This document shows, piece after piece, positions 7,953 through 15,593 of a stretch of 64,000 bases of DNA. A program made the translations under genes and the position numbers. The DNA comes from Novosphingobium sp. PP1Y (lineage in GTDB: Bacteria > Pseudomonadota > Alphaproteobacteria > Sphingomonadales > Sphingomonadaceae), in contig NC_015580.1 in NCBI RefSeq assembly GCF_000253255.1, forward strand, positions 3,847,487-3,911,486, given 5' to 3'. Every line of letters starts with the position of its first letter. Position 1 is the first letter of the stretch. Below the pieces are notes generated by a model. That model saw nothing but the letters and a program-made list of their open reading frames with translations, had not been told where the DNA came from and searched no databases.

Positions 7953-9278
7953 TTGCCCAAGACGCGGCGCCGGAATACCCCGAAGGTCGTGGTAAAAGGC
8001 AGCAGCGAGCAACAGGGCGCAATCGACGCCGTCCGCGGGCGATCCGGCAAGGGCGCCGAAGGCGGCACGTTTTCGCCGTTTCGCTATCCGATCTTCCGGG
8101 CGATCTGGATCGCCAACCTGTTTTCAAACATCGGTTCGACCCTGCAGTCGGTGGGCGCCGCCTGGCTGATGACCGAGCTGACGCCGTCGCACCAGCTGGT
8201 CGCACTGGTGCAGGCATCAGCGACCGTTCCGATCCTGCTGATCGGCGTCTTTGCCGGGGCCATTGCCGACAACTTCGACCGGCGACTGGTCATGCTGGTC
8301 GCGCAAGTCGGGATGCTGCTGGTCTCCAGCGTGCTCGCCGCGCTGGCTTATGCCGGCCTGATCAATCCGATGCTGTTGCTCGCCTTCACGCTGACCGTCG
8401 GGATCGGCACGGCACTCAATTCTCCGGCATGGCAGGCATCGGTGCGCCAGCAAGTCGATCCCAAGGAACTGCCGCAGGCGATCGCCCTCAATTCGATCTC
8501 CTTCAACATCGCCCGATCGGTCGGCCCTGCCCTTGGCGGCATCCTCATCTCGCTGTGGGATGTGTCTTTCGCATTCCTGGTCAATGCGATCAGCTACATC
8601 GGCCTGATTGCCGTATTGCTCTGGTGGCGTCCGCCGCCCCGCCAGATCGACCGGCGACCGATCCTGCCCGCGGTCGGCGTCGGCCTGCGCTACTGCGCAA
8701 CATCGCATCAGTTGCGGCGCATTCTCATCCGCGGCTTCGCGCTCGGCTTCTGCCTTGCCGCCTACCAGGCGCTCCTACCGACGGTGGTGAGCGACCACAT
8801 CAAGGGCGACGAGTTCGACTTCGGCCTGATGCTGGGCCTCTTCGGCATCGGCTCGATCTGCGCCGCCCCGTTCGTGCGCACGATCATCCGCCGGATCGGA
8901 CTGGAAGGCATCATCCTTTCAGGCTCCGCGATCTTCGTGGCCTCGCTGTCGATTCTCGCCGCCACCCACGGCATTCGCTACGCCCTGCCCGCTGCCTTCG
9001 TTTCCGGCATGGCCTGGGTACTGATCCTCACCACCCTCAACACGGCCGTCCAGATGCGCTCGCCCGACGAGATCCTTGGCCGCTGCCTGTCGATCTATCA
9101 GGCAGTGACTTTCGGCGGCATGGCGATCGGCTCATGGGTGTGGGGCGCCGCGGCCGACTGGCGCGGCCTTCCCTTCGCTCTTCATGGCGCAGCCTCGGTC
9201 CTGGCGATTTCCTTCGTGATCCTGCGCTATCTGGCGCCGATGCCCAAGCCCGGCGAAGGCGTACTGCGCAGCAAGTGA
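7953..9278 (+). CDS. MFS transporter (EntS/MFS_3-like)
   Basis: A 441-aa major facilitator protein with about twelve hydrophobic segments after a 45-residue polar N-terminus. The start of the transmembrane part (FRAIWIANLFSNIGSTLQSVGAAWLM) and the loop between helices 2 and 3 (GAIADNFDRRLVML) are typical of the MFS_3 group, which includes the enterobactin exporter EntS and related drug or siderophore pumps. The called start is a TTG at 7953; a GTG near 7990 is an alternative that would remove about a dozen residues. The substrate is unknown and nothing nearby points to a siderophore pathway. Confidence 0.88.
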   Translation: MPKTRRRNTPKVVVKGSSEQQGAIDAVRGRSGKGAEGGTFSPFRYPIFRAIWIANLFSNIGSTLQSVGAAWLMTELTPSHQLVALVQASATVPILLIGVFAGAIADNFDRRLVMLVAQVGMLLVSSVLAALAYAGLINPMLLLAFTLTVGIGTALNSPAWQASVRQQVDPKELPQAIALNSISFNIARSVGPALGGILISLWDVSFAFLVNAISYIGLIAVLLWWRPPPRQIDRRPILPAVGVGLRYCATSHQLRRILIRGFALGFCLAAYQALLPTVVSDHIKGDEFDFGLMLGLFGIGSICAAPFVRTIIRRIGLEGIILSGSAIFVASLSILAATHGIRYALPAAFVSGMAWVLILTTLNTAVQMRSPDEILGRCLSIYQAVTFGGMAIGSWVWGAAADWRGLPFALHGAASVLAISFVILRYLAPMPKPGEGVLRSK

Positions 9279-9384
9279 GGCAACTGATGCGCCCGGTGCC
9301 GCGCGCGGCGGGTGTCGCCCTGCCCGGCTCTGCAACTTGGCTTCCAGCGCCGGGATGGCAGGACGCGACGAACTCCGGACACGA

Positions 9385-9412
9385 AAAAGGGGAGCGTTTC
9401 CGCTCCCCTTTT
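9385..9412 (-). terminator. Bidirectional Rho-independent terminator after rpsI
   Basis: A perfect 12-bp stem, AAAAGGGGAGCG (9385-9396) with CGCTCCCCTTTT (9401-9412), around a TTTC loop, with T-runs in both directions. It ends rplM-rpsI and could also stop the opposing MFS transcript. Confidence 0.88.
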
Positions 9413-9447
9413 CCTGAATTCGAATGGCTGTGAAGCCAGTCTGACGC

Positions 9448-9963
9448 TTAGCGCTTCGAGAACTGGAAGCTGCGGCGTGCCTTGGCGCGGCCGTACTTCT
9501 TACGCTCGACGACGCGGCTGTCGCGGGTCAGGAAGCCGGCAGCCTTGACCGTGGCGCGCAGGGCCGGCTCGTACTTCGAGAGCGCCTGCGAGATGCCGTG
9601 CTTCACAGCACCGGCCTGGCCCGAAAGACCGCCGCCCTTGACGGTGGCGACGACGTCGTACTGGCCTTCGCGGTCCGAGATCTGGAACGGCTGGTTGATG
9701 ACCAGACGCAGGGTCGGACGGGCGAAGTAGACTTCCTGGTCACGGCCGTTGACGGTGACCTTGCCGGTGCCGGGCTTCAGCCAGACGCGGGCGACGGCGT
9801 CCTTGCGGCGGCCGGTGGCATAGGCGCGGCCCTGTGCGTCGAGCTCCTGCTCGCGCAGCGGCGCGTTCGAGACGGGGGCAGCCGCGACGGTTTCGTCAGC
9901 AGCGGCGACTTCGCCAAGGTCCTTGAGGTCGGACAGGCTCTGGACGGTATCGGTATCGGACAT
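9448..9963 (-). CDS. rpsI: 30S ribosomal protein S9
   Basis: A 171-aa protein. The C-terminal 130 residues are canonical S9: YATGRRKDAVARVWLKPGTG, VKGGGLSGQAGAVKHGISQA and the basic tail KKYGRAKARRSFQFSKR that reaches into the decoding centre. The first 40 residues are an acidic, Ala-rich extension of the kind seen in alphaproteobacterial S9. The start codon overlaps the rplM stop by one base (TAATG), so the two are translated together. A strong terminator follows. Confidence 0.98.
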   Translation of the reverse strand: MSDTDTVQSLSDLKDLGEVAAADETVAAAPVSNAPLREQELDAQGRAYATGRRKDAVARVWLKPGTGKVTVNGRDQEVYFARPTLRLVINQPFQISDREGQYDVVATVKGGGLSGQAGAVKHGISQALSKYEPALRATVKAAGFLTRDSRVVERKKYGRAKARRSFQFSKR

Positions 9964-10442
9964 TACGCGCCCACCTTGTTCTTGCGGTTCATGGAAGCGA
10001 CGTCGAGCGCTTCGGGCTGGGTACCACCGTGCGGGTGCTCGCTGCCGGCATAGACGTGCAGGGCGCGCATCTGGTCACGGCCGAGCGGACCACGGGGGAT
10101 CATGCGCTCAACGGCCTTCTCGAGCACGCGCTCGGGGAAGCGACCGGCGAGAACCTTGTCCGCGGTGACTTCCTTGATGCCGCCGGCATAACCGGTGTGC
10201 TTGTAGTAGGTCTGCTGCTTCAGCTTGTTGCCGGTGAAGCGGACCTTGTCGGCGTTGATGACGACGACATGATCGCCGCAATCGACGTGCGGGGTGAAGC
10301 TCGGCTTGTGCTTGCCGCGCAGGAGGTCGGCGATGATGACCGCGAGACGGCCAACCACCAGACCTTCGGCATCGATCAGATGCCACTTCTTTTCCACCTC
10401 GGCCGGCTTGATCGACCGGGTGACCTTCGTGAGCGCCTTCAT
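9963..10442 (-). CDS. rplM: 50S ribosomal protein L13
   Basis: A 159-aa large-subunit protein. Family signatures include WHLIDAEGLVVGRLA, FTPHVDCGDHVVVINADK, KLKQQTYYKHTGYAGG and MIPRGPLGRDQMRALHVYAG. The frame is open to 10475, but the ATG at 10442 gives the normal length and N-terminus (MKALTKVT). It is first in the rplM-rpsI operon. The promoter should lie in the 146 bp up to cutA. Confidence 0.98.
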   Translation of the reverse strand: MKALTKVTRSIKPAEVEKKWHLIDAEGLVVGRLAVIIADLLRGKHKPSFTPHVDCGDHVVVINADKVRFTGNKLKQQTYYKHTGYAGGIKEVTADKVLAGRFPERVLEKAVERMIPRGPLGRDQMRALHVYAGSEHPHGGTQPEALDVASMNRKNKVGA

Positions 10443-10588
10443 GGCTGGTCTATCCCTATAGTTTCGAGCGAGCACCGCAAGAATCGCATGAGCGCGAATC
10501 TCCCGGTGCGCGGGAAGGCGGCCGAATCGTCGAAAACCGGCTCTAAGTCAAGCTGACTGCGGGATTGCAGAGAGGTAACATGATACCG

Positions 10589-10921
10589 TCAGGCATTTCC
10601 GGCAATCGCCGCAAGCCATCCGGCGGTGCCTGCAGCTGCCGCATCGCAGCGCCAGCCGACCACGGCCGGCTCCTCATAGGGATGGATCTCGGCAAGGCGG
10701 TTTACCGCCGCATCGAGCAGGTCGGAATTGGTCTTGAGCAGCGCCCCGGTCTCGCGACCGGCGTCCTTCTGGCCGTTCCACACGAAGACGCAAGTCATCG
10801 GCCCCAGCACATTGCCGCAGGCGATCAGCCGCTCGTCCAGCAGCTGGTGAATGGCGGCAAGCGCCGCTTCCTCATCGGGGAACGGGCACCAGACCAGCGC
10901 CGGGACCGGGTCGCCCGCCAT
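10589..10921 (-). CDS. cutA: CutA divalent-cation tolerance protein
   Basis: A 110-aa protein of the CutA family, which forms PII-like trimers. Family patterns: FPDEEAALAAIHQLLDERLIACGNV near the start, the V-F-x-W-x-G core, LLKTNSDLLDAAVNRLAEIHPYEEP, and a closing GWL. It starts 5 nt after the ctaA stop on the same strand, so it is the second gene of a ctaA-cutA unit. CutA was named for copper tolerance in E. coli, but its molecular role is still unsettled. Pairing with heme A synthase hints at a metal link, which is only inference. Confidence 0.9.
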   Translation of the reverse strand: MAGDPVPALVWCPFPDEEAALAAIHQLLDERLIACGNVLGPMTCVFVWNGQKDAGRETGALLKTNSDLLDAAVNRLAEIHPYEEPAVVGWRCDAAAAGTAGWLAAIAGNA

Positions 10922-10926
10922 GGCCG

Positions 10927-12015
10927 TCAGACGCCGAGGCCAACCATGTCGCGCCGCCCCAGAATGTGGACGCCCCAGACCGTCACGGCCACGAGCAGGG
11001 CGGCGCAGAGCTGGTGCGCCACGGCGATCCACAGGGTGACGCCCGACCACACGGTGAAGATACCGAGCAGGATCTGTGTTCCAAAGGCGCAGTGGATGGC
11101 CACTGAAGTCCCGCGTGCGCGCAAGGCGCGCATATGGCGGGACAGGACGACGAGCGCGGCGACAACGGCCCAGGCCCACCAGCGATGGATGAAATGGGTC
11201 ATGTACGGATCGCTGAACAGGACGTGGAGCGGCCCCAGCCCCCATTCGACGCCGTCGGGGAAGAGGCTGCCCTGCATCAGCGGCCAGGCCCCGGGATTGA
11301 ACCAGCCGGCCCCGGCCACGTAGCCCGCGCGAAGACCGGCGACCATCGCGCCCATGAACAACTGGAAGGCCAGCATGGCCAGCACGATACCGCCGAAACG
11401 GGTCACGCGGGCCGGTGGCTGGCCGAGACGCAGCTGCGCAAGGTCGAGCGCGGTCCAGATCAGGCCGCCCAGCGTGACCAGCGCGGTAAGAAGGTGCGCG
11501 GCAAGGCGGAAGTGGCTCACCCGGTCGAGCGCTTCGGGAGAGAGGCCGGACGACACCATCCACCAGCCGACCGCACCCTGCAGTCCGCCCAGGGCAAGCA
11601 GCGCGAGAAGCCGCGGCTTGTACCCCAGCGGGATCGTGCGCTTGAGCCAGAACCATGCGAGCGGCAGTGCGAAGGCCAGACCGATCAGACGCGCCAGCAG
11701 GCGGTGCACCCATTCCCAGAAATAGATGAACTTGTACTGCGCCAGCGTCATGCCGGCCGGCCCGTTCACGTCGACATACTGGGGAATCTGCTTGTAGCCG
11801 GCGAATTCCGCCTGCCACTGCGCCTCGGTCAGGGGTGGGATGGCCCCGGTGATCGGCTTCCACTGGGTGATCGACAGACCGGATTCGGTCAATCGCGTGA
11901 TCCCGCCGACCGCGACGATAAGGATGACGAGGGCTGCCACGCAAAGCAGCCACCGAACCATCGGCGTGATATCGTCTGATGTGCCTATTATCGGGCGACC
12001 GTCTGCAACTCTCAT
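10927..12015 (-). CDS. ctaA: Heme A synthase (COX15/CtaA)
   Basis: A 362-aa inner-membrane protein that oxidises heme O to heme A for cytochrome aa3 oxidases. Eight hydrophobic segments are visible. The conserved heme-ligand histidines appear in EWVHRLLARLIG, HFRLAAHLL, IHRWWAWAVV and VAHQLCAALL, and the first periplasmic loop carries GGITRLTESGLSITQWKPITG, a hallmark of the alphaproteobacterial/mitochondrial branch. It is divergent from merC with a 95-bp gap, and cutA follows closely. Confidence 0.96.
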   Translation of the reverse strand: MRVADGRPIIGTSDDITPMVRWLLCVAALVILIVAVGGITRLTESGLSITQWKPITGAIPPLTEAQWQAEFAGYKQIPQYVDVNGPAGMTLAQYKFIYFWEWVHRLLARLIGLAFALPLAWFWLKRTIPLGYKPRLLALLALGGLQGAVGWWMVSSGLSPEALDRVSHFRLAAHLLTALVTLGGLIWTALDLAQLRLGQPPARVTRFGGIVLAMLAFQLFMGAMVAGLRAGYVAGAGWFNPGAWPLMQGSLFPDGVEWGLGPLHVLFSDPYMTHFIHRWWAWAVVAALVVLSRHMRALRARGTSVAIHCAFGTQILLGIFTVWSGVTLWIAVAHQLCAALLVAVTVWGVHILGRRDMVGLGV

Positions 12016-12085
12016 GGCGCAACTCCCTGCGGTTTTGCGGCGACTTGCGCAAGAGGCTGCGTGAATCGGCGCATTGCCCCTTGAT

Positions 12086-12102
12086 TGATGTTACAACATT
12101 AC
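12086..12102. promoter_or_regulatory. Zur-like operator upstream of merC
   Basis: ATGTTACAACAT (12088-12099) is a near-perfect palindrome, followed by TAC. It differs at one position from ATGTTATAACATTAC, the form I recall for alphaproteobacterial zinc-uptake-regulator boxes. It ends 8 nt before the merC start, where bound repressor would block transcription. This is a pattern match from memory. No zur gene is in the window. Confidence 0.45.
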
Positions 12103-12110
12103 ATATCTGC

Positions 12111-12494
12111 ATGGCCATGCGCAGCGCCCTGTTATCGATTCGCAACCGGCTTGACCGTGCAGGCATCGTCCTGAGCGGGCTGTGCGCCGTGCATTGCATC
12201 CTTGGCGTGGTTCTCGTCGGCATTCTCGGCCTGGGCGGCGAAGTCCTGCTTTCTCCCGCGATCCACCGGGTCGGCCTCGCCCTGGCACTTGTCGTCGGGC
12301 TCGTCTCGCTCGGTTTCGGCGTGATTCGTCACGGCCGCGTCGGGCCGCTGATCGTCGGCGGGCTCGGACTGGCGCTGATGGCCATGGCGATTGCGGTGGG
12401 CCACGGCCTGCCCGAAGCCGTGCTGACCGTGCTGGGCGTCAGCCTCGTGGCCCTTGCCCACATCACCAACTTGCGCAGCCACGTCCACTCCTGA
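12111..12494 (+). CDS. MerC domain membrane protein
   Basis: A 127-aa inner-membrane protein with four hydrophobic segments. The first holds the MerC-type metal motif SGLCAVHCILGVVLVGILG, with its Cys-x-x-x-Cys pair in the membrane. A His-rich end (RSHVHS) closes the protein. MerC proteins were described as mercury transporters, but in bacteria without a mer operon they are likely to move other soft or zinc-like metals. The start is the ATG at 12111; a second ATG at 12117 is possible. A Zur-like box overlaps the promoter region. thiS follows 47 nt downstream, so the genes may share a transcript. Confidence 0.85.
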   Translation: MAMRSALLSIRNRLDRAGIVLSGLCAVHCILGVVLVGILGLGGEVLLSPAIHRVGLALALVVGLVSLGFGVIRHGRVGPLIVGGLGLALMAMAIAVGHGLPEAVLTVLGVSLVALAHITNLRSHVHS

Positions 12495-12541
12495 TCCGCC
12501 TTGGCCTTGCGCTGACAGGAAGGCACGCTATCTGCGGGGTC

Positions 12542-12754
12542 ATGGCCGCAGAACTCTCGCTCACCGTCAACGGCGAACCGCGCCGGGCCGCTTCCGGCTC
12601 GAGCATCGCCGATCTAGTCACCAGCCTTGGCCTGGACCCGAAGAAAGTCGCGGTGGAGCACAACGGCGAAATCGCGCCGCGTTCGACTCTTGCCGACGTG
12701 CCGCTGGGCGATGGCGACGTGCTGGAGATCGTCCACTTCGTCGGCGGCGGCTGA
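12542..12754 (+). CDS. thiS: Sulfur carrier protein ThiS
   Basis: A 70-aa ubiquitin-like protein that carries sulfur as a C-terminal thiocarboxylate for thiazole synthesis in thiamine biosynthesis. The N-terminal VNGEPRR strand, the central VAVEHNGEIAPR and the diagnostic C-terminal FVGGG (Gly-Gly end) are all present. The ATG at 12542 is chosen over longer frames because it gives the family length. thiG follows after 90 nt. I see no TPP riboswitch in front of it. Confidence 0.95.
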   Translation: MAAELSLTVNGEPRRAASGSSIADLVTSLGLDPKKVAVEHNGEIAPRSTLADVPLGDGDVLEIVHFVGGG

Positions 12755-12844
12755 CGCCGATGCGATGTCGGCTCGCCTGATACCTGCAAGCCTTGTAACC
12801 CCCGCCCTTCCCGCTTACCGCGCCTCCCCGAAAGGAAGCGAACC

Positions 12845-13627
12845 TTGACCGATACCTCCGCAGACACCTGGACCGTTGCCGGCCGCACATTCCGCTCGCG
12901 CCTGATCGTGGGCACCGGCAAGTACAAGGACTTCGAGCAGAACGCCGCGGCGGTCGAAGCCTCGGGCGCGGAAATCGTCACGGTGGCGGTGCGCCGGGTC
13001 AACATCTCCGACCCCAAGGCGCCGATGCTGACCGACTTCATCGACCCGAAGAAGATCACCTACCTGCCCAACACCGCTGGCTGCTTCAACGCCGAAGAGG
13101 CGATCCGCACCCTGCGCCTGGCACGCGAAGCGGGCGGCTGGGACCTGGTGAAGCTGGAAGTGCTGGGCGAAGCGCGCACGCTCTATCCGGACATGCGCGA
13201 AACGCTCAAGGCAACCGAAGTGCTTGCCGCAGAGGGCTTCAAGCCGATGGTCTACTGCGCCGACGACCCGATCGCGGCCAAGCAGCTGGAGGAAGCGGGC
13301 GCCGTGGCGATCATGCCGCTGGGCGCGCCGATCGGTTCGGGGCTGGGCATCCAGAACAAGGTCACGATCCGCCTGATCGTCGAAGGCGCCAGCGTCCCGG
13401 TCCTCGTCGATGCCGGCGTGGGCACGGCATCGGACGCTTCGGTGGCGATGGAACTGGGCTGCGAAGGCGTGCTGATGAACACCGCGATCGCCGAAGCGCG
13501 CGACCCGATTCGCATGGCACGCGCGATGCGACTCGCCGTCGAGGCCGGCCGCGACGCCTATCTTGCCGGACGCATGGCCACCCGCCGCTACGCCGATCCG
13601 TCGAGCCCGCTGGCGGGACTCATCTGA
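12845..13627 (+). CDS. thiG: Thiazole synthase ThiG
   Basis: A 260-aa TIM-barrel enzyme that makes the thiazole phosphate of thiamine from deoxyxylulose phosphate, dehydroglycine and ThiS-thiocarboxylate. Signatures: SRLIVGTGKYKDF, the Schiff-base lysine in LVKLEVLGEARTLYPD, MPLGAPIGSGLGI (phosphate loop) and VDAGVGTASDAS. The start is TTG at 12845, supported by AAAGGAAG about 6 nt upstream; no ATG fits the N-terminus. It forms a unit with thiS. The other thi genes are not in the window. Confidence 0.96.
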   Translation: MTDTSADTWTVAGRTFRSRLIVGTGKYKDFEQNAAAVEASGAEIVTVAVRRVNISDPKAPMLTDFIDPKKITYLPNTAGCFNAEEAIRTLRLAREAGGWDLVKLEVLGEARTLYPDMRETLKATEVLAAEGFKPMVYCADDPIAAKQLEEAGAVAIMPLGAPIGSGLGIQNKVTIRLIVEGASVPVLVDAGVGTASDASVAMELGCEGVLMNTAIAEARDPIRMARAMRLAVEAGRDAYLAGRMATRRYADPSSPLAGLI

Positions 13628-13774
13628 ATCCCGCGAGTCCCTGCGGAAACCTTGCACAAACGTCTTGCGCCGGCCTCCGTTAGCCAACGATTGCATAGTT
13701 AACGCATTGGTAAACACTTGATGGTTAACTCGTTGACGCGAGGGGGATTACTTCGCGTCATCGGGACGACGATC

Positions 13775-14302
13775 ATGTCTTACGCAGGCACGGCCACTCT
13801 GACGATCAGCGAACTGCGGGAGTTCGCCAGCTTTTCTGCAAGCGAACAGCGCTACATCCGGCGCAGCCTCGATGTCGGGCTTGGCCGCCAGGACGCTTTC
13901 AAGCTCTGGGCGCGCGACGCCGACGAGTTCAGCTCGATCCGCCGCCAGTACGTCGCTTACCAGGACCTCAAGGCCCTGCGCGCGATGCGCCCGGACGACA
14001 GCCGGTTCGAGGATCTGGAAACCTTCATGGGCAAGCTCGTGCGCATGTCGGCTTTCGACCTGGCCCAGGAACGAATCACCACGTTTTCGGCCTATCGCTT
14101 TCTCTACGAGCGCCTGCTCGGCGCCTGGGCCCGGCCCTGGCTGCCCGGCGCGTTCTGCGGTGCAGCGGCCCTGCCGCAGATCCGCCCCGACCGCCGCAAG
14201 ATGCTGCTCCATTCGATCAGCGAAGCCGCCGCCACTGCGCCGGGCTGGTCGGACCGCGAACCCAGCTTCTATCCCGAGTTCATCGAGAAGGAAGCCGCCT
14301 GA
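13775..14302 (+). CDS. Conserved hypothetical protein (175 aa)
   Basis: A soluble, mostly helical protein. From the ATG at 13775 it reads MSYAGTATLTISELREFASF and ends at EFIEKEAA. An in-frame ATG at 13721 would add 18 residues (MVNSLTRGGLLRV...), and neither start has a clear ribosome-binding site. It has no signal peptide, metal-binding motif or known catalytic pattern. Core-like codon use supports it. The AT-rich stretch at 13690-13730, with TTAAC repeats, may be its promoter. A perfect hairpin lies just downstream. I do not recognise the family. Confidence 0.6.
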   Translation: MSYAGTATLTISELREFASFSASEQRYIRRSLDVGLGRQDAFKLWARDADEFSSIRRQYVAYQDLKALRAMRPDDSRFEDLETFMGKLVRMSAFDLAQERITTFSAYRFLYERLLGAWARPWLPGAFCGAAALPQIRPDRRKMLLHSISEAAATAPGWSDREPSFYPEFIEKEAA

Positions 14303-14311
14303 AAGCCATGG

Positions 14312-14332
14312 GGGGGTGACGCCGTCACCCCC
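14312..14332. terminator. Hairpin between convergent genes
   Basis: GGGGGTGAC (14312-14320) and GTCACCCCC (14324-14332) form a perfect 9-bp stem with a 3-nt loop between a plus-strand gene and the convergent channel gene. There is no T-run, so it is a weak intrinsic terminator at best. Confidence 0.5.
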
Positions 14333-14341
14333 GGCTGACGG

Positions 14342-15436
14342 TCAGTTGCGCTTGCCAAGCGTCTTGCGGATCTCGTCGCGCCACTCCGGTCCTTCCACTT
14401 GCGCCAGCAGGGATATGTCGACCGGCTCGCGCAAGGCACTGCCCTGTCGCAGCGCAATACCGTAATCCTGACGCCCGAAAGTTCCGGGCAGCATCCCCAG
14501 TTCCTCATCGTCACCCTTGCGCACCATGTAGCGCAGCAGCGGCTCGTCATAGACGAAGGCGTCGATCTTGCCCGCGCTCAGTGCGGCAAGACCCGCTGCG
14601 ACATCGGGATAGCCGGTGAAGCCGATTCCTTCCCCCGTCAGCCATTCGTCGGTCGCAGAATGGCGGATCGAACCCACGTTGACGCCGGGCAGGTCGTCCG
14701 GCCCGGTTACCGCGCCGGAGAGCCGCCCCGCCGTCAGCGACGAGGCGATCATGCCGGTGAAGGTCGAAATGATCAGGATCGCAGCGAACATCCAGACCAG
14801 GGCGATAGCCTTGCCCGCCGGTGTGCGCGGCGCCTTGTCGCCATAGCCAACCGTCGTCATCGTCACTGCCGAGAACCAGAAGCCCGAACCGATCCCCTCG
14901 GCGCCCTCGCCGAATTCCTCGGGATTGTGACGCCGCTCGACCAGCCAGAACAGGAAGCCCACGATCAGCAGCAGGGCGCAAAGTGCCAGTACGGCCTTGA
15001 GGAAATCGACCGTGAAGAAATTACGCATCAGCGAAAGCCACGTGCGCGGCGACTTGTGGACCGCGATCCCGAAACCGGTCGGATAGAAGGGATGGGTGAA
15101 ATCGACCTTGGTTTCGCGCCCGGACGTGATCGTCAGGGCCCCGACGCTGGCATCGTAGCGGCCATCGGCGACGCCATCGATCATGCCGGAAAGGTCGGAT
15201 TCGACGAAACGGTAGTCGTAGCCGCGCTCGGCAGCGATGCGCCGCCACAAGTCAATCGCGAGGCCGCTCCAGTCGCCGTCGGGGTCCTTCATGGCGAAAG
15301 GCGGCGCTTCGCGCGTGGCGACGACGAGCCGGTCCTGTTCTTCTTGCGCCGAAGCGGCACCTGGCGCCAGGGCCGCGGCCAGAGCTGCGATAATCAGATA
15401 AAAGAGGGTGGTTAAGCGTTGCGGTCTGCAGGCCAG
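14342..15436 (-). CDS. GluR0-like ligand-gated potassium channel
   Basis: Domain order is that of prokaryotic ionotropic glutamate receptors. A signal peptide (FYLIIAALAAALAPGAASA) is followed by periplasmic lobe S1 (about residues 35-130: RLVVATREAPPFAMKDPDG), membrane helix M1 (145-166), the pore loop with the potassium filter TTVGYGD (195-200), helix M2 (209-234, ending ISTFTGMIASSL), and lobe S2 (239-364). S1 and S2 together make one SBP_bac_3 amino-acid-binding fold. It should open a potassium-selective pore in the inner membrane on ligand binding. The only in-frame ATG (15559) lies before the signal peptide. A CTG at 15436 with GGGGAG 8 nt upstream gives an ideal signal peptide, so I use it; length 364 aa. 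Confidence 0.88.
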   Translation of the reverse strand: MACRPQRLTTLFYLIIAALAAALAPGAASAQEEQDRLVVATREAPPFAMKDPDGDWSGLAIDLWRRIAAERGYDYRFVESDLSGMIDGVADGRYDASVGALTITSGRETKVDFTHPFYPTGFGIAVHKSPRTWLSLMRNFFTVDFLKAVLALCALLLIVGFLFWLVERRHNPEEFGEGAEGIGSGFWFSAVTMTTVGYGDKAPRTPAGKAIALVWMFAAILIISTFTGMIASSLTAGRLSGAVTGPDDLPGVNVGSIRHSATDEWLTGEGIGFTGYPDVAAGLAALSAGKIDAFVYDEPLLRYMVRKGDDEELGMLPGTFGRQDYGIALRQGSALREPVDISLLAQVEGPEWRDEIRKTLGKRN

Positions 15437-15593
15437 CGTTCGATCTCCCCGGTTGCCTTGTGTTTCAAACTGCCATGCGCGCAGCCTAGCACGATTTTTG
15501 CCGTTACCGCACGTCCGGCCGATGACCTGGCCGGTCTCCCGTCTTCCACATCGCTGCAATGGCTATCCGGAGCGGTTCACCTATAACGGCGCC

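Noticed and set aside
7946..9433. 495-codon frame overlapping the MFS gene
   Set aside because: It is Arg/Pro-rich and hydrophilic, whereas the other frame gives a clear twelve-helix transporter.
10589..12223. 544-codon minus-strand frame over ctaA and cutA
   Set aside because: Only the last 110 codons encode CutA. The rest overlaps the well-supported ctaA in another frame.
12495..12541. Possible TPP riboswitch before thiS
   Set aside because: The gap after merC is only 47 bp and has none of the conserved TPP-riboswitch core sequences.
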